From Camellia lanceoleosa (lineage: Eukaryota > Streptophyta > Magnoliopsida > Ericales > Theaceae), in NCBI GenBank assembly GCA_025200525.1, contig CM045761.1, positions 142,106,223 through 142,170,222 on the forward strand: a stretch of DNA of 64,000 bases. Direction: 5' to 3'. The first letter of the stretch is position 1, and each line of letters begins with the position of its first letter. The notes under the pieces are model-generated. The model saw only the letters and a program-made list of their open reading frames with translations, was not told where the DNA came from and did not search any database. Positions 1 to 11,946 of the stretch are shown piece after piece. The position numbers and the translations under genes are program-made.

Positions 1-770
1 AGGGGGTATAGTTGAACTTGATAAGTTGGCCTGAGTGTCCTTGGTGAAAGATCAGAAAGCCGCGTGGATAGGTGTCGAGCCTTCTAGTTAATACCTGTAA
101 AAATGACAGTTTGGTAGTACTCGTAGAGTCTACTTGCAGACACCAGCCTAGGGATTACCAGTGTCGTATTTACCACCTCTATTGATTTAAATATTAGAAG
201 TTTGAAATTAATGAGATTACAAAGTATTATTGAGAACATGGTGATTTTGAAATAGTGCATTGAAATAAAATTTTTCTTCATTTTGGCACTTGCATGGCAT
301 TGCATATGCATTTTTAATGTTGAGGGAATTGACATAACTGTATATACTTTGTGAGGAATCTCTACTGGGCTTTATGCTCACCCTTATGGGATTTGGTGCA
401 GGTAAGGATGTGGTGACCCCGCCGAGCTGAGAGCGTGGATATTTTGTGAAGAGTAAATAACTCTTTTATTTTTTGTTGTAATTTTTGTAAAGCCAATGGC
501 TAATGTATATGGGTTTGAGAGACCATTTTATGTAATCGGGCTATTGCCTTAGAACTTGTAAGCCTTTGAGGGCCTTATATTCGTTGTGATTCAATGATTT
601 CTTTTACATGCTATATATTTATGTACTAGTTTGTAAATAAATGTATAATTGCATGTGAGATTACTTTTGTAAACATTTGGAATTATGTAAATGAACCTGG
701 TTAATATCTCATTTTGGAAGTGGGTTGATATAATAGTTATATGAGATTATTTTCGGGGCGTGACGAGCGT
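1..770 (+). mobile_element. Probable Ty3/Gypsy LTR remnant
   Basis: Non-coding, moderately AT-rich. The segment near 361-450 and the end near 757-767 (ggggcgtgac) resemble the 3' part of the Gypsy LTR at 41107-42514, which ends in the same kind of ggggcgtgaca motif. No partner LTR or TSD is visible because the window starts here. Call and orientation are inferred from that resemblance. Confidence 0.35.
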
Positions 771-1961
771 CATTAGGGCTCTGTTTGTTTTGCCATAAAA
801 TATTTTTGAATAAAATATTTTACTCATTTTCTGTTGTTTGGTTGGTCACAAAGTAAGTACAATATTTTTTTAACGAAAATAACTTTCATGAAAAGCCCTA
901 AAGTGACTTCCATTCCAAAATTTCGTAAGTCATTTTTGGCTTACCTGCAAGACTCCTCTCAACAGTTGGGAAAACCTTGGTTCGCAACGTTCATTGGCTT
1001 TGTGGCAGCCTAGGTGAATGACTGGTTCTCCAAGTATGATGAATTCAATGCCGACAACAAATTACAAGTTAAAGAAAGTGTAATTTGAGTATTAGGAAAA
1101 TATTTTACAAACAACAGTCAAACATTGAAAAATAGGAAGGACAATTATTCTTTTGCATAAAAATGTATTACATGTAAAATATTTTTTGATGTATACCTTC
1201 AAAGAATCAGGGCTTAGTAGAAAAAACTACTTAAATTTTAGGAAAAATAATAAATTAGAGTTAATTTTGAAAAATAATTACAGATGTATGATAAATTGTA
1301 TACACTTTAATAATTTTTTTGGTCAATAGATAGGAGAGTAATTCAACCACTAGTCAACAAAGTCTAACAATCAATCCACCAAGTCCAACAACCACTAATA
1401 ATCATACACATATCAAACTTCTATAGTTGAACTCAAGCTCTCACACCACAAAATGTGATACACAACCACTAAGACAAATGCCCTGACTTTATACACTTTA
1501 ATTATTAAAATTATAAATTTTTCTATGAATCTATAATTATTTTGGATACTATCACTTATTTGTAATTTTTCCTAAATTTTATGGTCACATAACTCTATAA
1601 AAACAAGGAATTATGTAATAGGTTATTTTACTAACTTTTTGACTAAAATATGAGGTAAAAAAAAATAGTAAATTTGGGATAATTTTTTAATTTTTACGAA
1701 AAAACTTATAAAAATAGAGAATTTTTAATTTTTTATATAATTATCTAACTTTTTATTTATTTATTTTTTGCTATTATTGTAAGTTACCAAAAGAGTCCTT
1801 CAGGACAAATACAAGTGAGGTTACTAGCAAACAGAGTGTTCTTGCAAAACGGAGGAGCAAATCCATATATATATAACTGTTTCAAAAGCAAGCTCTCTAC
1901 AACCAACAAAAGCAAAAGTGGGGAGGGGACTGCTCCAAACAAAGAAAACTGTTGTAAAGGT

Positions 1962-1965
<4 letters not shown>
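771..1965. other. AT-rich intergenic stretch, possible degraded foldback MITE
   Basis: No gene seen. About 774-1215 begins agggctctgtttg and ends ...cagggctta, with loosely complementary AT-rich arms (aaaatatttt and ctgttgtttg near both ends). This fits a decayed hAT-like MITE, but I could not find a convincing 8-bp TSD. The rest is unstructured AT-rich DNA. Confidence 0.3.

Positions 1966-2005
<40 letters not shown>
1966..2005. repeat. (CT)n microsatellite
   Basis: About twenty uninterrupted CT dinucleotides. Short open frames across it encode only Leu/Ser or Arg/Glu runs and are not genes. Confidence 0.95.
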
Positions 2006-2007
<2 letters not shown>

Positions 2008-2317
2008 AAGTAGGCATCTGTACTACTCAATTGATCCAATTCTGGTGTTTGCAAATTGCATCTTGTTAAGTTTTTATTCTTGGCAATCTCGTTTGACAAA
2101 ACTCCTTTGAGTTGTAATTTTATTCACACTTTTATTTCAGTGAGGCTATGAGTTTATTAGATGCGAATCCAAACCCGAATCGAGCCATGCAGAGAAGTTT
2201 GTGATGTTAATGCTTTCAAGATTGCCACTTCGCTGATTATTACGGGGGTCGAGCTTTCAAGAATCCTACATCCGAAGCAAAATTCAAAATTGCATTCAAA
2301 ATTGCATGTCAGCCGTT

Positions 2318-2512
2318 GCTCGCTCGAGCCAAGGAGTGCTCGCTCGAGCTAAGACTTTCTCGCTCGAGCCAAGGATTCCGTCCATACAAAAACCTGAAAG
2401 AGTGTATTCCTCGCTTGAGCCAAGGATCCGTCACTCGAGCCAAGGCACTAGTAGAAATCATGAAAAATACACTCCTCGCTCGAGCGAGCAAATCTTCGCT
2501 CGAGCGAGCCTC
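2318..2512. repeat. Cluster of CGCTCGAGC palindromic motifs
   Basis: At least seven copies of a (CT)CGCTCGAGCCAAGG-like motif within about 200 bp. The core GCTCGAGC is a perfect palindrome, and the last two copies extend to cgctcgagcgagc. Several copies are followed by caagg. The spacing is irregular, so this is a motif cluster rather than a tandem repeat. Short open frames across it in several phases are by-products of the repeated motif. It probably belongs to an LTR or other non-coding repeat. Confidence 0.7.
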
Positions 2513-2729
2513 AGAATCCGGATTTCTCAAGGAGTTTGTTTTCTTCCCAATCTATGATTGCTTTTGGTTCTCTATAAATACTTGGTTTTCTCCCAAAATT
2601 AAGGTATTCATTGAAGTCCTCCAGATCTTCTTTTTGGTTCTTAAAGGTTTATATCTGGGGATATTTTGTTATTTTTTCTTTGATGTTTTATTGAGTATTC
2701 AACTCATGGTTTAAATAGAGTACATCAAA

Positions 2730-3115
2730 GGTTTGTTTGTTATACACAAAAGAGAGAGTTGTTCTTCAGTTGTGAATTCTGAAGAATTCGAGCCTGAAGC
2801 TTTGGTGGAATCCGGAGTGGCTCATCAGAAAGACAATTCCGTGCTGAAGATGGGGTGGGAAGAGGCACATAGAGGTTGGTTCAATTAGGCGTTGTGGATT
2901 CGCTAGATAATTGAGAGTGATACCTGTGTAATTCCTTTAAATCTTTTTAGTGGATTGTTCTTGTGGCAGTTGCCCGTGGTTTTTTGATCACAATTGGAAG
3001 GTGTCCAATTGTGGTTTTTTCACGTAAAATTTTTGTGTCTCTTTCTCTTGATTGTTTGATTGGGATTGTTATATTTTGCTTAAAATTGATATATAATCAC
3101 AAATCAACATCTAGG
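2730..3115 (+). mobile_element. Possible LTR remnant (Copia-type 3' half)
   Basis: The order of motifs (gaattcgagcctgaag, gattgttcttgtggcagttg, a short inverted stretch around ccaattgtgg, then ttttcacgtaaaat and a T-rich tail) resembles the 3' half of a plant Copia LTR. No second LTR, primer site or TSD was found, so this is weak. Confidence 0.25.
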
Positions 3116-3308
3116 AGGTTTTCTAGATTTTTCACATCCCATTTGCGTGACATCTTTGTGGGTTTGATTTGGTTTTGGTTGTGTTGCATGATCTCTCTCC
3201 AGTACTATCATTTTTTGGTTTTTGAAAACTTTTTGTTCTGTTGTAAGAGCATGATTGTCTTTTAAATTGAAGTTGCATGCTTTGGTTAGTGTTTGGTATC
3301 ATGAACAA

Positions 3309-3545
3309 GCTCTGCTGGGTTAAGTTTTGAGAATTTGTTTTTAATTTATTTTTTTAAAACTAGTTTGGTTAAAAAAAAAAATTTAAAAACTCATTTTTTT
3401 CATATAATTTTCTCTGTTTTTTGGGATGAAAATAATTTTGAAAAATTCAAAAATAATTGTTTTGTGTTAATTTTTGTCAAATCTAGTATGTAATATTTTG
3501 AAAAAAAATTCACAAACAGATTATGAAAACTCAACCAAACAGAGT
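3309..3545. mobile_element. Foldback MITE, hAT-like termini
   Basis: The left arm (ctctgctgggttaagtttt) and the complement of the right arm (ctctgtttggttgagtttt) match at most positions, with an AT-rich centre. Related arms recur at 11228-11443 and 26025-26170, so this looks like a small MITE family. No clear TSD was identified. Confidence 0.4.
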
Positions 3546-5138
3546 CAGTCTCTAAGTATTAATTTTACCTTTAAATATTTTATATTGTGTCAATTTAATC
3601 CAATTAATAAGATCTCCATGGAAATTTGATTGAAATTAATTGGCATATATAGACTCTTTTAAAAGTCATTGAGAAATTGGTGTCTAATTTAAATGAATAT
3701 ATATATATATATTTCTAATTTATCAGCCAGTGTTTATCAACTGAACCAAATCAATGCAATATAAAATATTTTGGGGAAAAATTAATACAATAGGAACTAC
3801 AAGACTAATTGATGTAAGGGTGAAGCACTAATAAATAGCAAATATTAATTGTATGAACTATTTCGTCCTCCCATTTTTTTCTTATAAATCCAAAGGTCTC
3901 ATTCTAATGTAAATTACATAAAGGGCTAAGCATAAACACGCATGTGTTATGTGTTGAGGGACAAACATGAGTTTTCTCATAATGTTAAAAATTACTAAAC
4001 ATAATACTTAAAAAAAAACTCATTATTATACTTTTTCCAAACGTAACACTTCAATGTAATACACTTTTCAGCCGTATATATTTAAGAAAAAAATTACAAA
4101 TTAGGTATACTTTTCAAAAATAATGACATAAATATAGAAAAGTTTATCATTTTAATAATTACTTACAAAGGTAAACTTTCTTTTAGACAAATTTTAAATA
4201 AAATTTACTAAAGGGGCAATCATGGTTATCAGAGTCCCAATCCAAATCTTACAATCCTACGATTTTACGATTTATTTGGGCATAATCGATCCGGATAATG
4301 TAAAAAAATTCTTATAGGTAAGATCTTTCGATCGTAGTAATGGGATCTTATAGGATCATGGAATCCTGATCCGAATCCAATCCTATTCGATCCAATTTAC
4401 AAGTCTTGTTTTGTATTGTATGACATATTTTATTATAAATTTATGTTTGTTACCTCAATACCAATTTATGTGGTCAAAATAATTATTAAAAATTAAGTAG
4501 TTTTGAATCAAATAGACTACAAAAAATAAATTAGGAAACAAACATTTAAATATTGCGATAATTTAAAAAAATACTAGTTGGAAAAACAAACTTAGCTTTA
4601 GCGGAGTCTGAGGAGGGCAAAATGATTGTAGCTTATCCCAATTTTTGATGAGACTATTTTGGTGACTCGAATTCGCTCCACTAGGAATGCTAATGACAAA
4701 CCTTATCATTCGGTTAAGTTGTTCTTTTAAGTTCTTAATCTATTTTTATATCAAACTTTGTTAAATATTTTTTTTTGGCCACTTTTTATGTATTATTGTA
4801 TATTGTAAAGTATTTTGTTATAAAATTCTTCTTTTTTACCTTCTTTTTTCATGAAATATAAAACTTTTATCATCTAGTTTTCTATTGTATAGTATTATAT
4901 ATATATTTTACTTGGAGTATTATATTCTTTGCAATATTTTCATTTATTTTTAATAGAATATAGTCTCATTTTATATGTACTTTTTAAGAAATATTTATTT
5001 AAATTAAATTATTACGTAATTTATCTTTTTCGATTGTATCTTATAATTCTCGATTTAATTCTACAATCTAATCCTGTAAACACATGTAACCATCGAACGT
5101 AAAATCTGATTTTAACAACTTTGAGGGCAGCGCTATTC
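3546..5138. other. AT-rich intergenic DNA
   Basis: No gene seen. The segments near 4220-4390 and 5025-5115 share atggtta and repeated aatcctac/aatcgat-like words in opposite orientation. This suggests a very old inverted-repeat element that cannot be delimited. Confidence 0.3.
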
Positions 5139-5154
5139 ATGAAGCTTGTAGCAT
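5139..5154. repeat. LINE target-site duplication, left copy
   Basis: atgaagcttgtagcat matches 8282-8297 (atgaagcgtgtagcat) at 15 of 16 positions. It fixes the 5' edge of the LINE at about 5155. Confidence 0.88.
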
Positions 5155-8056
5155 ATTCGCGAGTGGATCAAGGTTGGGCTGGGCACAGAATTGTCTTGAA
5201 GCTCAAGGAAGTGAAAACAACCCTCAAGCAATGGAATAAAGAGGAGTTTGGCAATCTAAATGAAAAAGTAATTCTCATTGAAAACCAACTACACTCGTTG
5301 GATCTTCTTCATGAGAATTGTTTTTTATCTGAGGAGGAGTCTTACAACAAGAGGAAACTGAAATTTGACTTCTGGAAAACCTCCCGGCTGATTGAGAGCA
5401 TTTGGCTTCAAAAATCAAGACAGGCTTGGTTCAAGAATGGTGATAAAAACACCAAATACTTCCACATGGTCGCAAGCACAAGGCAGAGCAAAAATTCAAT
5501 TGGAAGCCTATTTATCAATGGAGCAATCGTAGAAGATTCGGAGCAGTTAAAACAAGGTGTCAAGTATCATTTTCAGAATTTTTTTTCCTGAAAAATGGCC
5601 TTCAAGACCTACATTCTCAGGACCTTTTGAACACTCACTTTCTGATTTGGATGCATCATTACTGGAACTACCCTTTTTAGAAACTGAGATTTGGGATGCA
5701 ATTAATCATTGTGAAGGTAGTAAGGCTCCGGGTCCTGATGGATTCAATATGAAATTCATCAAAAAATGTTGGGCTTTCATAAAAGCAGATATTTGTCTCT
5801 TCCTCAATGAATTTCACCAAAACAGCAGGCTCAAGAAAGGTCTGACTTCTACCTTCTTAACACTGATTCCAAAAATTCCTAATCCATCTTCTCTATCTGA
5901 CTACAGACCCATCAGTTTGATAGGTTGTATCTATAAGATTCTAGCCAAGGTTTTATCAAGGAGATTGAAAACTGTTATGCCCAAATTAATAGATGGAACT
6001 CAATCAGCTTTCGTGAAAAGGTAGGCAAATATTAGATGCTATTCTCATTGCCAATGAAATTGTTGATTTGTGGAAGCACAACTCTACAGGTGGGCTCCTC
6101 CTTAAATTGGACTTTCAGAAGGCTTTCGACAGTGTCAATTGGAACTTTCTTTTCCATATGCTTCAAAAATTTGGTTTTGGTGAAAAATGGATCTCATGGA
6201 TTAAAGAATGTGTGTCTTCCTCTCATATATCTGTTTTGGTAAACAGTTCTCCTTCTCAAGAATTTTCTCCTCAGAGAGGCTTAAGACAAGGTGATCCTCT
6301 TTCCCCCTTCCTCTTTAATCTTGTGGTTGAAGGACTCAACATTCTCATCCTTAGGGCCAAAAGTCTCAATCTTATCAAGGGAGTGGATATAGGTGGCTCT
6401 GGGCTGAACCTATCACATCTGCAATTTGCAGATGATACCCTCTTGTTTTGTAATCTAGATTGGGATGAGCTAACAAATCTAAAAAGAATTCTCAATTGCT
6501 TCGAGTTAATCTCCGGGCTGAAGATTAATTACCAAAAGTCTGTAATCTGTGGAGTTGGGTCTAATAGGGAATTCACCCCTTAAGTAGCCGATTTCTTCAA
6601 TTGCAGGGTGAGAACGCTACCAATCAATTATCTTGGAATGCCTCTTGGGGCCAACCCAAAAAGAATTTCTACATGGGAGCCTATCATAGACAAAGTGAAG
6701 AAAAGATTAGCATCATGGAAAAGGAGATACCTTTCTTTTGGAGGAAGAATTACTTTGATCAAATCTGTACTATCTTCTCTCCCAATTTACTATATGTCCA
6801 TTTTTAAAATCCCCACCAAAGTGGCGAACTTAATTGATAAATATCAGAGATCCTTTTTATGGGGGGATAGTGATGATAAAAGGAAATTACATCTTCTCAA
6901 CTGGGAGGCATGCTCCGTTAGCAAGCTTTTTGGAGGCTTGGGCTTTAGAAAGACTAAGGAAGGTAATGACACTCTGCTATGCAAATGGTGGTGGAGATTT
7001 GCCACTGAAAAAGGTTCCTTGTGGAGGAAAGTTTTATGTTCCAAACATAATGTGCATGAAGATTGCTGGCTACCAAATGACTTCAACTTCAGAAATTCAT
7101 CTGCTATGTGGAAAAGTATCTCCTCTATGGACAGGTATGGATCTCGATCAGTTGCATTATTTTTGGAAAATATTCAATTCAAGCTAGGCGATGGTAAAAG
7201 AATCAGATTTTGGCTTGATGCGTGGGCCTCATGTTCTCCTTTGTCCAACCTTTATCCTAGACTCTTCTATCTAGCAACAAATAAAGATTCATGCATTCAT
7301 CAGTACTTGCACCAGACTGCGGATAACCAAACTCATTGGAATATCACATATAGGAGAAGTTTGAGAGTTTGGGAAGATGAACTGCATCTCGAGTTGATCA
7401 ACAGACTGCCGCAACCTCTTAACATTAGTAATAATTGTGAGGATCATCTGTTATGGGCCCCTACTCCATCTGGATCTTTTTCAGTTAAATCTCTTTATGA
7501 AATTTTTGAAAGCTCTCTTCGCTTAACCCCTTTTCCAATTATGAAGATGTGGAAATCAGTAGCCCCTCCCAAAATCAAAGCATTTGGTTGGCTTGTTTGG
7601 TGGAATCGGATCGCCTCTTCCGATCTTCTTGCCCGTAGGCTCATTATTCCCGCAATCAATCATTGTGCATTTTGCGGTATTGATAATGAATCCGCATCAC
7701 ACTTGCTCTTGCAATGTAATCATGCTTGGAAGGTTTGGAATGAAATTTTTTGTTGGTGGGGTTCTCAGTGGGTCTCCCCTAGCTCTCTTCAAGGCCTGCT
7801 TTTATGGTGGTATGGTCAAAAATTCAAAAATTTGAGTAGACTCATCTGGGAAGCAATTCCATTGGCGGTGCTTTGGAGCTTATGGATTGCAAGAAACAAC
7901 ATGATATTTAATTCTAAAGTTCCTGTCTGGGAAAATATTGTGGAAAGAATCAAGATCAAAGTGGCCACATGGGTGAAGTTTTCCAGTCATTTGCCTCATT
8001 ACTCAATCCATGACTTCATGCACTGTTTGAATGGATTGAAGGACCATAAGTTGTAG
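5155..8056 (+). pseudogene. LINE ORF2 fragment: reverse transcriptase and zf-RVT
   Basis: This encodes the C-terminal part of an L1-type ORF2 polyprotein. In order it shows the linker after the lost endonuclease (QAWFKNGDKNTKYFH), the reverse transcriptase start (KAPGPDGF near 5722-5745), YRPISLIGC, the first catalytic block LDFQKAFDSVNW, GDPLSPFLF, the catalytic FADD at about 6424-6435, LGMPLG, and a C-terminal zinc-binding zf-RVT region near 7540-7760 (PPKIKAF, then CAFCG and HLLLQC). The frame is broken at a poly-T run near 5580, by an indel near 6024, and by an in-frame TAA at 6581-6583 before reading resumes to 8056. The product would have primed cDNA synthesis on nicked DNA. This copy cannot make it and lacks the endonuclease. 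Confidence 0.9.
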
Positions 8057-8281
8057 TTTCTTGGCTGGTTGATGTTTTTAGTTGTTTTTATTTTCTTTAT
8101 TTTCAGTTTGGTTGAGGTCTTGTCAACCTTTTGTATTGATCTTGGCTTGCATATGATTGGGCTCAATTATAAGTGCCAACCTAGTTGGGATGTATTCTTG
8201 AGCTATGATGCAATTTAGTCAAGTCTCTCCCTTCTTTCTTTTATTAATAAAATCTTTTCTTCGCTGATCAAAAAAAAAAAA
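5155..8281 (+). mobile_element. 5'-truncated L1-type LINE retrotransposon
   Basis: The 3.1-kb insertion is bounded by 16-bp direct repeats. It starts inside ORF2, encodes the reverse transcriptase region, and ends with an AATAAA-like signal (ttaataaaatc near 8242) and a run of about 13 A immediately before the right TSD. Missing ORF1 and endonuclease, a poly(A) tail and a long TSD are the known signature of target-primed reverse transcription that stopped early. The single TSD mismatch and few coding breaks suggest a fairly recent insertion. Confidence 0.92.
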
Positions 8282-8297
8282 ATGAAGCGTGTAGCAT
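8282..8297. repeat. LINE target-site duplication, right copy
   Basis: atgaagcgtgtagcat directly follows the poly(A) tail and pairs with 5139-5154 with one mismatch. Confidence 0.88.
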
Positions 8298-8958
8298 GTT
8301 ATCATCTGTTGTGAGGTTGACTCTAATGCTTACCAACTGTGTGATTATTTGGGGATTTTGAAGGATTGATTCACATTTTTCAAATTATCTTTCAGAATTT
8401 TAATAAAAATTATTAAATTCAACAACTCTAATTAATAAATATTAAGTTAAAGAATGATATAGATTTGTCCAAAAACATCACATAAGTTTTCTTACCTATC
8501 ATGAAGAATTTTTCGAATTCGACACAAATGTCAAAGTACACAGATCCATGAAACTTCAAGTGACAAGCTACTCTCAAAGTCAGATGGGGAATTATTCAGC
8601 GGTAAGTGTATTTATCTAGAAAAATTATGTCAGAAAGCTTTTCAGAATGATATTATGTGTAGATATTGAATTAATGTTGTGTGATTTATTATAGAATAAA
8701 TTTATGCTATTGATTAATAATTCTTGATAGGATTATGAACAAAAATAAATAAATAAATAAATTTATAGTATTACTGATTATTCAATAGTATGAGATGCTA
8801 TGTTAGCTTTTGTTTCATATTATTTATAATTTATTACTTAAAATCAAATAGAATGTGGAATTCCATGCTTTCAAACTTAGGTGCAAATAAGTTGAATCTT
8901 GTCAAGCTTTTAAATGTTTGGTTTCACAGGCTAAAAATTAGTTGAGTATGAGCGTGAG
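8298..8958. other. AT-rich intergenic DNA
   Basis: No gene or clear repeat seen, apart from a short (AATA)n run near 8738-8763. Confidence 0.5.
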
Positions 8959-9775
8959 CAGTACAAGAAATTAGAGTTTTAGAAATAAAAATTTAGAGAT
9001 AAATCATTTTTTAGGGATAATATTTTTTTCGTCAAAAGTGGTATTGTTTTATTTTCAGTGACAAAATTAGACATCTAGTGATGAATTACTAACCTTAAAA
9101 TAAACCTTTTGGGGATCAAGTTATTTTATCCCTAAAAGTGCATTTATTAGCGAACAAAATTTTGTCCCTAAAACCTTCTTCTTCTTCTTTTTTCTCCTTT
9201 TTTTTTTTTTGACTTTTTAGGATGACCTTTACCGAATGTCCTTGCAACAATTGAAATTAGTCTCTATATATTTTTGGGGGACTTACGTATAAGTCCTAAT
9301 AGATGAACTTATTATCCAATAGGTTCTATAAGAATTAATGACATTTTTCATTAAACACTATTAAAAAAAAGTCACTAATTGTTAATTTTCAACGACAGTT
9401 TACAAATTGTCACTAATTATAAGCTTTAGCTATAGTTTAAAAAATCGTCACAAAAAATGTCACTAATTTTCAATTTTTAGCGACAATTTGAAAAATTCGT
9501 CACAAAAAAATGTCACTAATTGTAAGTTTTAGCTACAATTTATAAAAATCGTAACAAAAAAAGTCACTAATTGTCAATTCTTAACGACATGTGTAAAAAA
9601 ATAGTCACAAAAAATTAGTTTTGGTGATGATTTTAGTATGATTTATTTTCATTAGAACTTGATAAAAATTAAGTCTAATTATTAGGACCTATTGGTAACT
9701 ATATTTTTTGTAACAAAATTGACATTTTTAGAGATAAAAAAAACTTAGTCTCTAAAATTCTTATATGTTGTAGTG
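8959..9775. mobile_element. Small non-autonomous CACTA element
   Basis: The left end is cagtacaagaaattagag and the complement of the right end starts cactacaacatataag, both close to the plant CACTA terminus CACTACAAGAAA. The 3-bp flanks are GAG (8956-8958) and GAG (9776-9778), the TSD length expected for CACTA. The interior has no ORF. It carries gtcactaatt/acgaca words, with copies at 9371, 9409, 9459, 9512 and 9563, which look like subterminal transposase-binding repeats. This motif differs from the ggcgactaaa motif of the large CACTA element at 24676-33418, so the two belong to different subfamilies. Confidence 0.72.
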
Positions 9776-11227
9776 GAGCCAAGTCAAATTTAGAGAATGA
9801 TCTCGAGCTCAACTTCTAAAAGATTTAAAAAGACTCAAGCTTGATTTGAATTAATTTGATTTCATATATGAGTTGAACTTGAGCTCTAGCTCAAACACAT
9901 TAAAAGGAAGAAAAATAAAAAGCAAAATACAAAAGAATGCTTAAATTATTAATTAATTTCTACAAATTACTTCCACAGTTGTCATAACTTATAGATTTTT
10001 TTTTTTTTCATCGTTATAGAATTTTTAATTGTGAGTTTTGATTTGTAGAAGTAATGAATTCCGATAAGAAAAAAACAGTTGACTTTCTAATATAAAATTT
10101 GATATGAAATTTAGCTTAAGATTTGACTTTACCATCTTATTAACGATGAATTTAACTTATCACGAAACAAGGATTTTTGTAAGGAGAGATACTAAAAACT
10201 TTACATTTTAGATTTACAAATTCATAGACAATTTTAGTAAAAGAGTTAAACATATGATTGAATGTGTAACAAATTAAAAATTAACATTTAACAAAGGGAA
10301 AAGTTAGGAATCGTGAAATTTTTTTCATGAAAATGATCATGAAAAATTTATGATTTTTGTATTACCTTGATTAGTATGTGGTGCTTTATTCTAAGTGCAA
10401 TACAAGGGTCACAAAACTTTCGTGATTATTTTCATTAAAGGTTTTTCATGATACCTAGCATTGCTGTTTAACAAATGAAACAGCATTCTTAGAAGTCTCA
10501 AATATTTTCCTATGTCAATTATTTTTCTAGTTTTATTTTTAAAAATTTTTTGACTTGACGATTCAAGCTGCCTTAAGACTTCCGAGACCGCGTTATAAAG
10601 TTAATTAATTTATATCTTGACAGTTAAAGTTTATTTATTTTATTTTTTAGATTGATAACAACCAAAACGAAATACATCAAATATGAGAACAAGAGGCCTC
10701 AGAAGATACAAAGTTTACTAATGACGGAGGAACCTCCTCCTCCAAGCCATGGGCTCAGTAAAATCAATCGCCATCCGATTAAAGTTGCTTTAAGGCTTCT
10801 GAGACTGCGTTATTAAAGTTAATTAATCTATTTGTGATTGACACACTCTGCATTGCGCCGAAGCGTTTTTCACCTGCAAAAGTATACCACAATGAAATCT
10901 TGATCACCGAGTCATCAATTATGTATATCTGAATTATTTTTCTTGCATCTATGATTTTAGTGATCGAATTTTTCAATATTTGTAATACTATTCTTTTTGC
11001 TGAGTGAGTGCTAAACTCGGCATGTGTCCCATCAGACAATCAACAAAAACCTAAGAAGTAAGATAACTTTATTTTATTTATTTTTTTGTGAGAAATGAAT
11101 TTGATTTCAATTTTATAATTAGTTTAAGCTCGTGGTCAACAGCTTGTCCTCGGTTATTGATTGATGTAAGATGAAGTTTTATTTTTTTTTGGGGGAGGGG
11201 GGAGAGGGGGGTGAGAAATGACGTCTA
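9776..11227. other. Intergenic DNA with a duplicated 60-bp block
   Basis: No supported gene. Positions 10563-10626 and 10782-10845 are diverged direct copies of one block (ttaagacttccgagac versus ttaaggcttctgagac, both running into gttaattaat). A minus-strand open frame of 86 codons at 10779-11039 spans one copy; it resembles nothing I know and is probably fortuitous. A G-rich run lies near 11187-11213. Confidence 0.4.
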
Positions 11228-11443
11228 TGTTTGGTTTGAATTTTATAACTAGTTTTTTGAATTATTTATTAAAAAAATAAAAATAAATATTAGAAAGATA
11301 TTTTAAAATTTATTTTCACTCCGAAAAGGCATTAAATTATATAAAAATGATGAATGTTTTTTTTATTTATTATTATTTTCATTAAATTAGATTTTAATTT
11401 AAAATATATATATTATGAAAATCAAACCAAACAGAATCTAAGA
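11228..11443. mobile_element. Foldback MITE, same family as 3309-3545
   Basis: The left arm (atgtttggtttgaattttata) and the complement of the right arm (ctgtttggtttgattttcata) are inverted copies around an AT-rich centre with no ORF. No secure TSD. Confidence 0.4.
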
Positions 11444-11946
11444 CTCGCGACAAGATAATAAGAAAAATTATTAAATAATCATTGAGTATATATATGATTC
11501 TATTTGTGGTATTAGAGACACCACAACGTTTATTAAATAAGTTATTCTTTATCTTTTAACTACTTAATAAAAATGAGTAAATATATTTATAGTAAAAATT
11601 TTCACTATGTGATTAATTCAAAAACCGTGTATTGAGTACTAAATGATTAACCAATTCTTCGTTTGCTTGGGCTAAACACTGACTTATAAGCCCATTTTGC
11701 TAGAAAAAATTTAAAACATTTGGCATGTCTATTTCTTCTCCACAAGCTAATTTAATTTCAATCACCTAAAAATATTACTATGAAAACAAAAGAAATTAAG
11801 AATATGCAAGATAAATTAATTTATTTTATTTAAGTAGCAATTGATTTGGTGATTGTGGAGCATGGACTTGGTAATTGATAGCTGTTAAGTTTCATTGAGT
11901 TTCAAACTATTGTTCGATTGGATTAGTGTTCTGTTTGATATAAGAT

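Noticed and set aside
1784..2099. Open frames on both strands across the CT repeat
   Set aside because: They encode Arg/Glu or Leu/Ser runs from the microsatellite; no domain, start context or conservation.
10779..11039. 86-codon minus-strand ORF as a gene
   Set aside because: No recognisable family, overlaps a locally duplicated block, no promoter or neighbour support. Kept only as a note in the gap entry.
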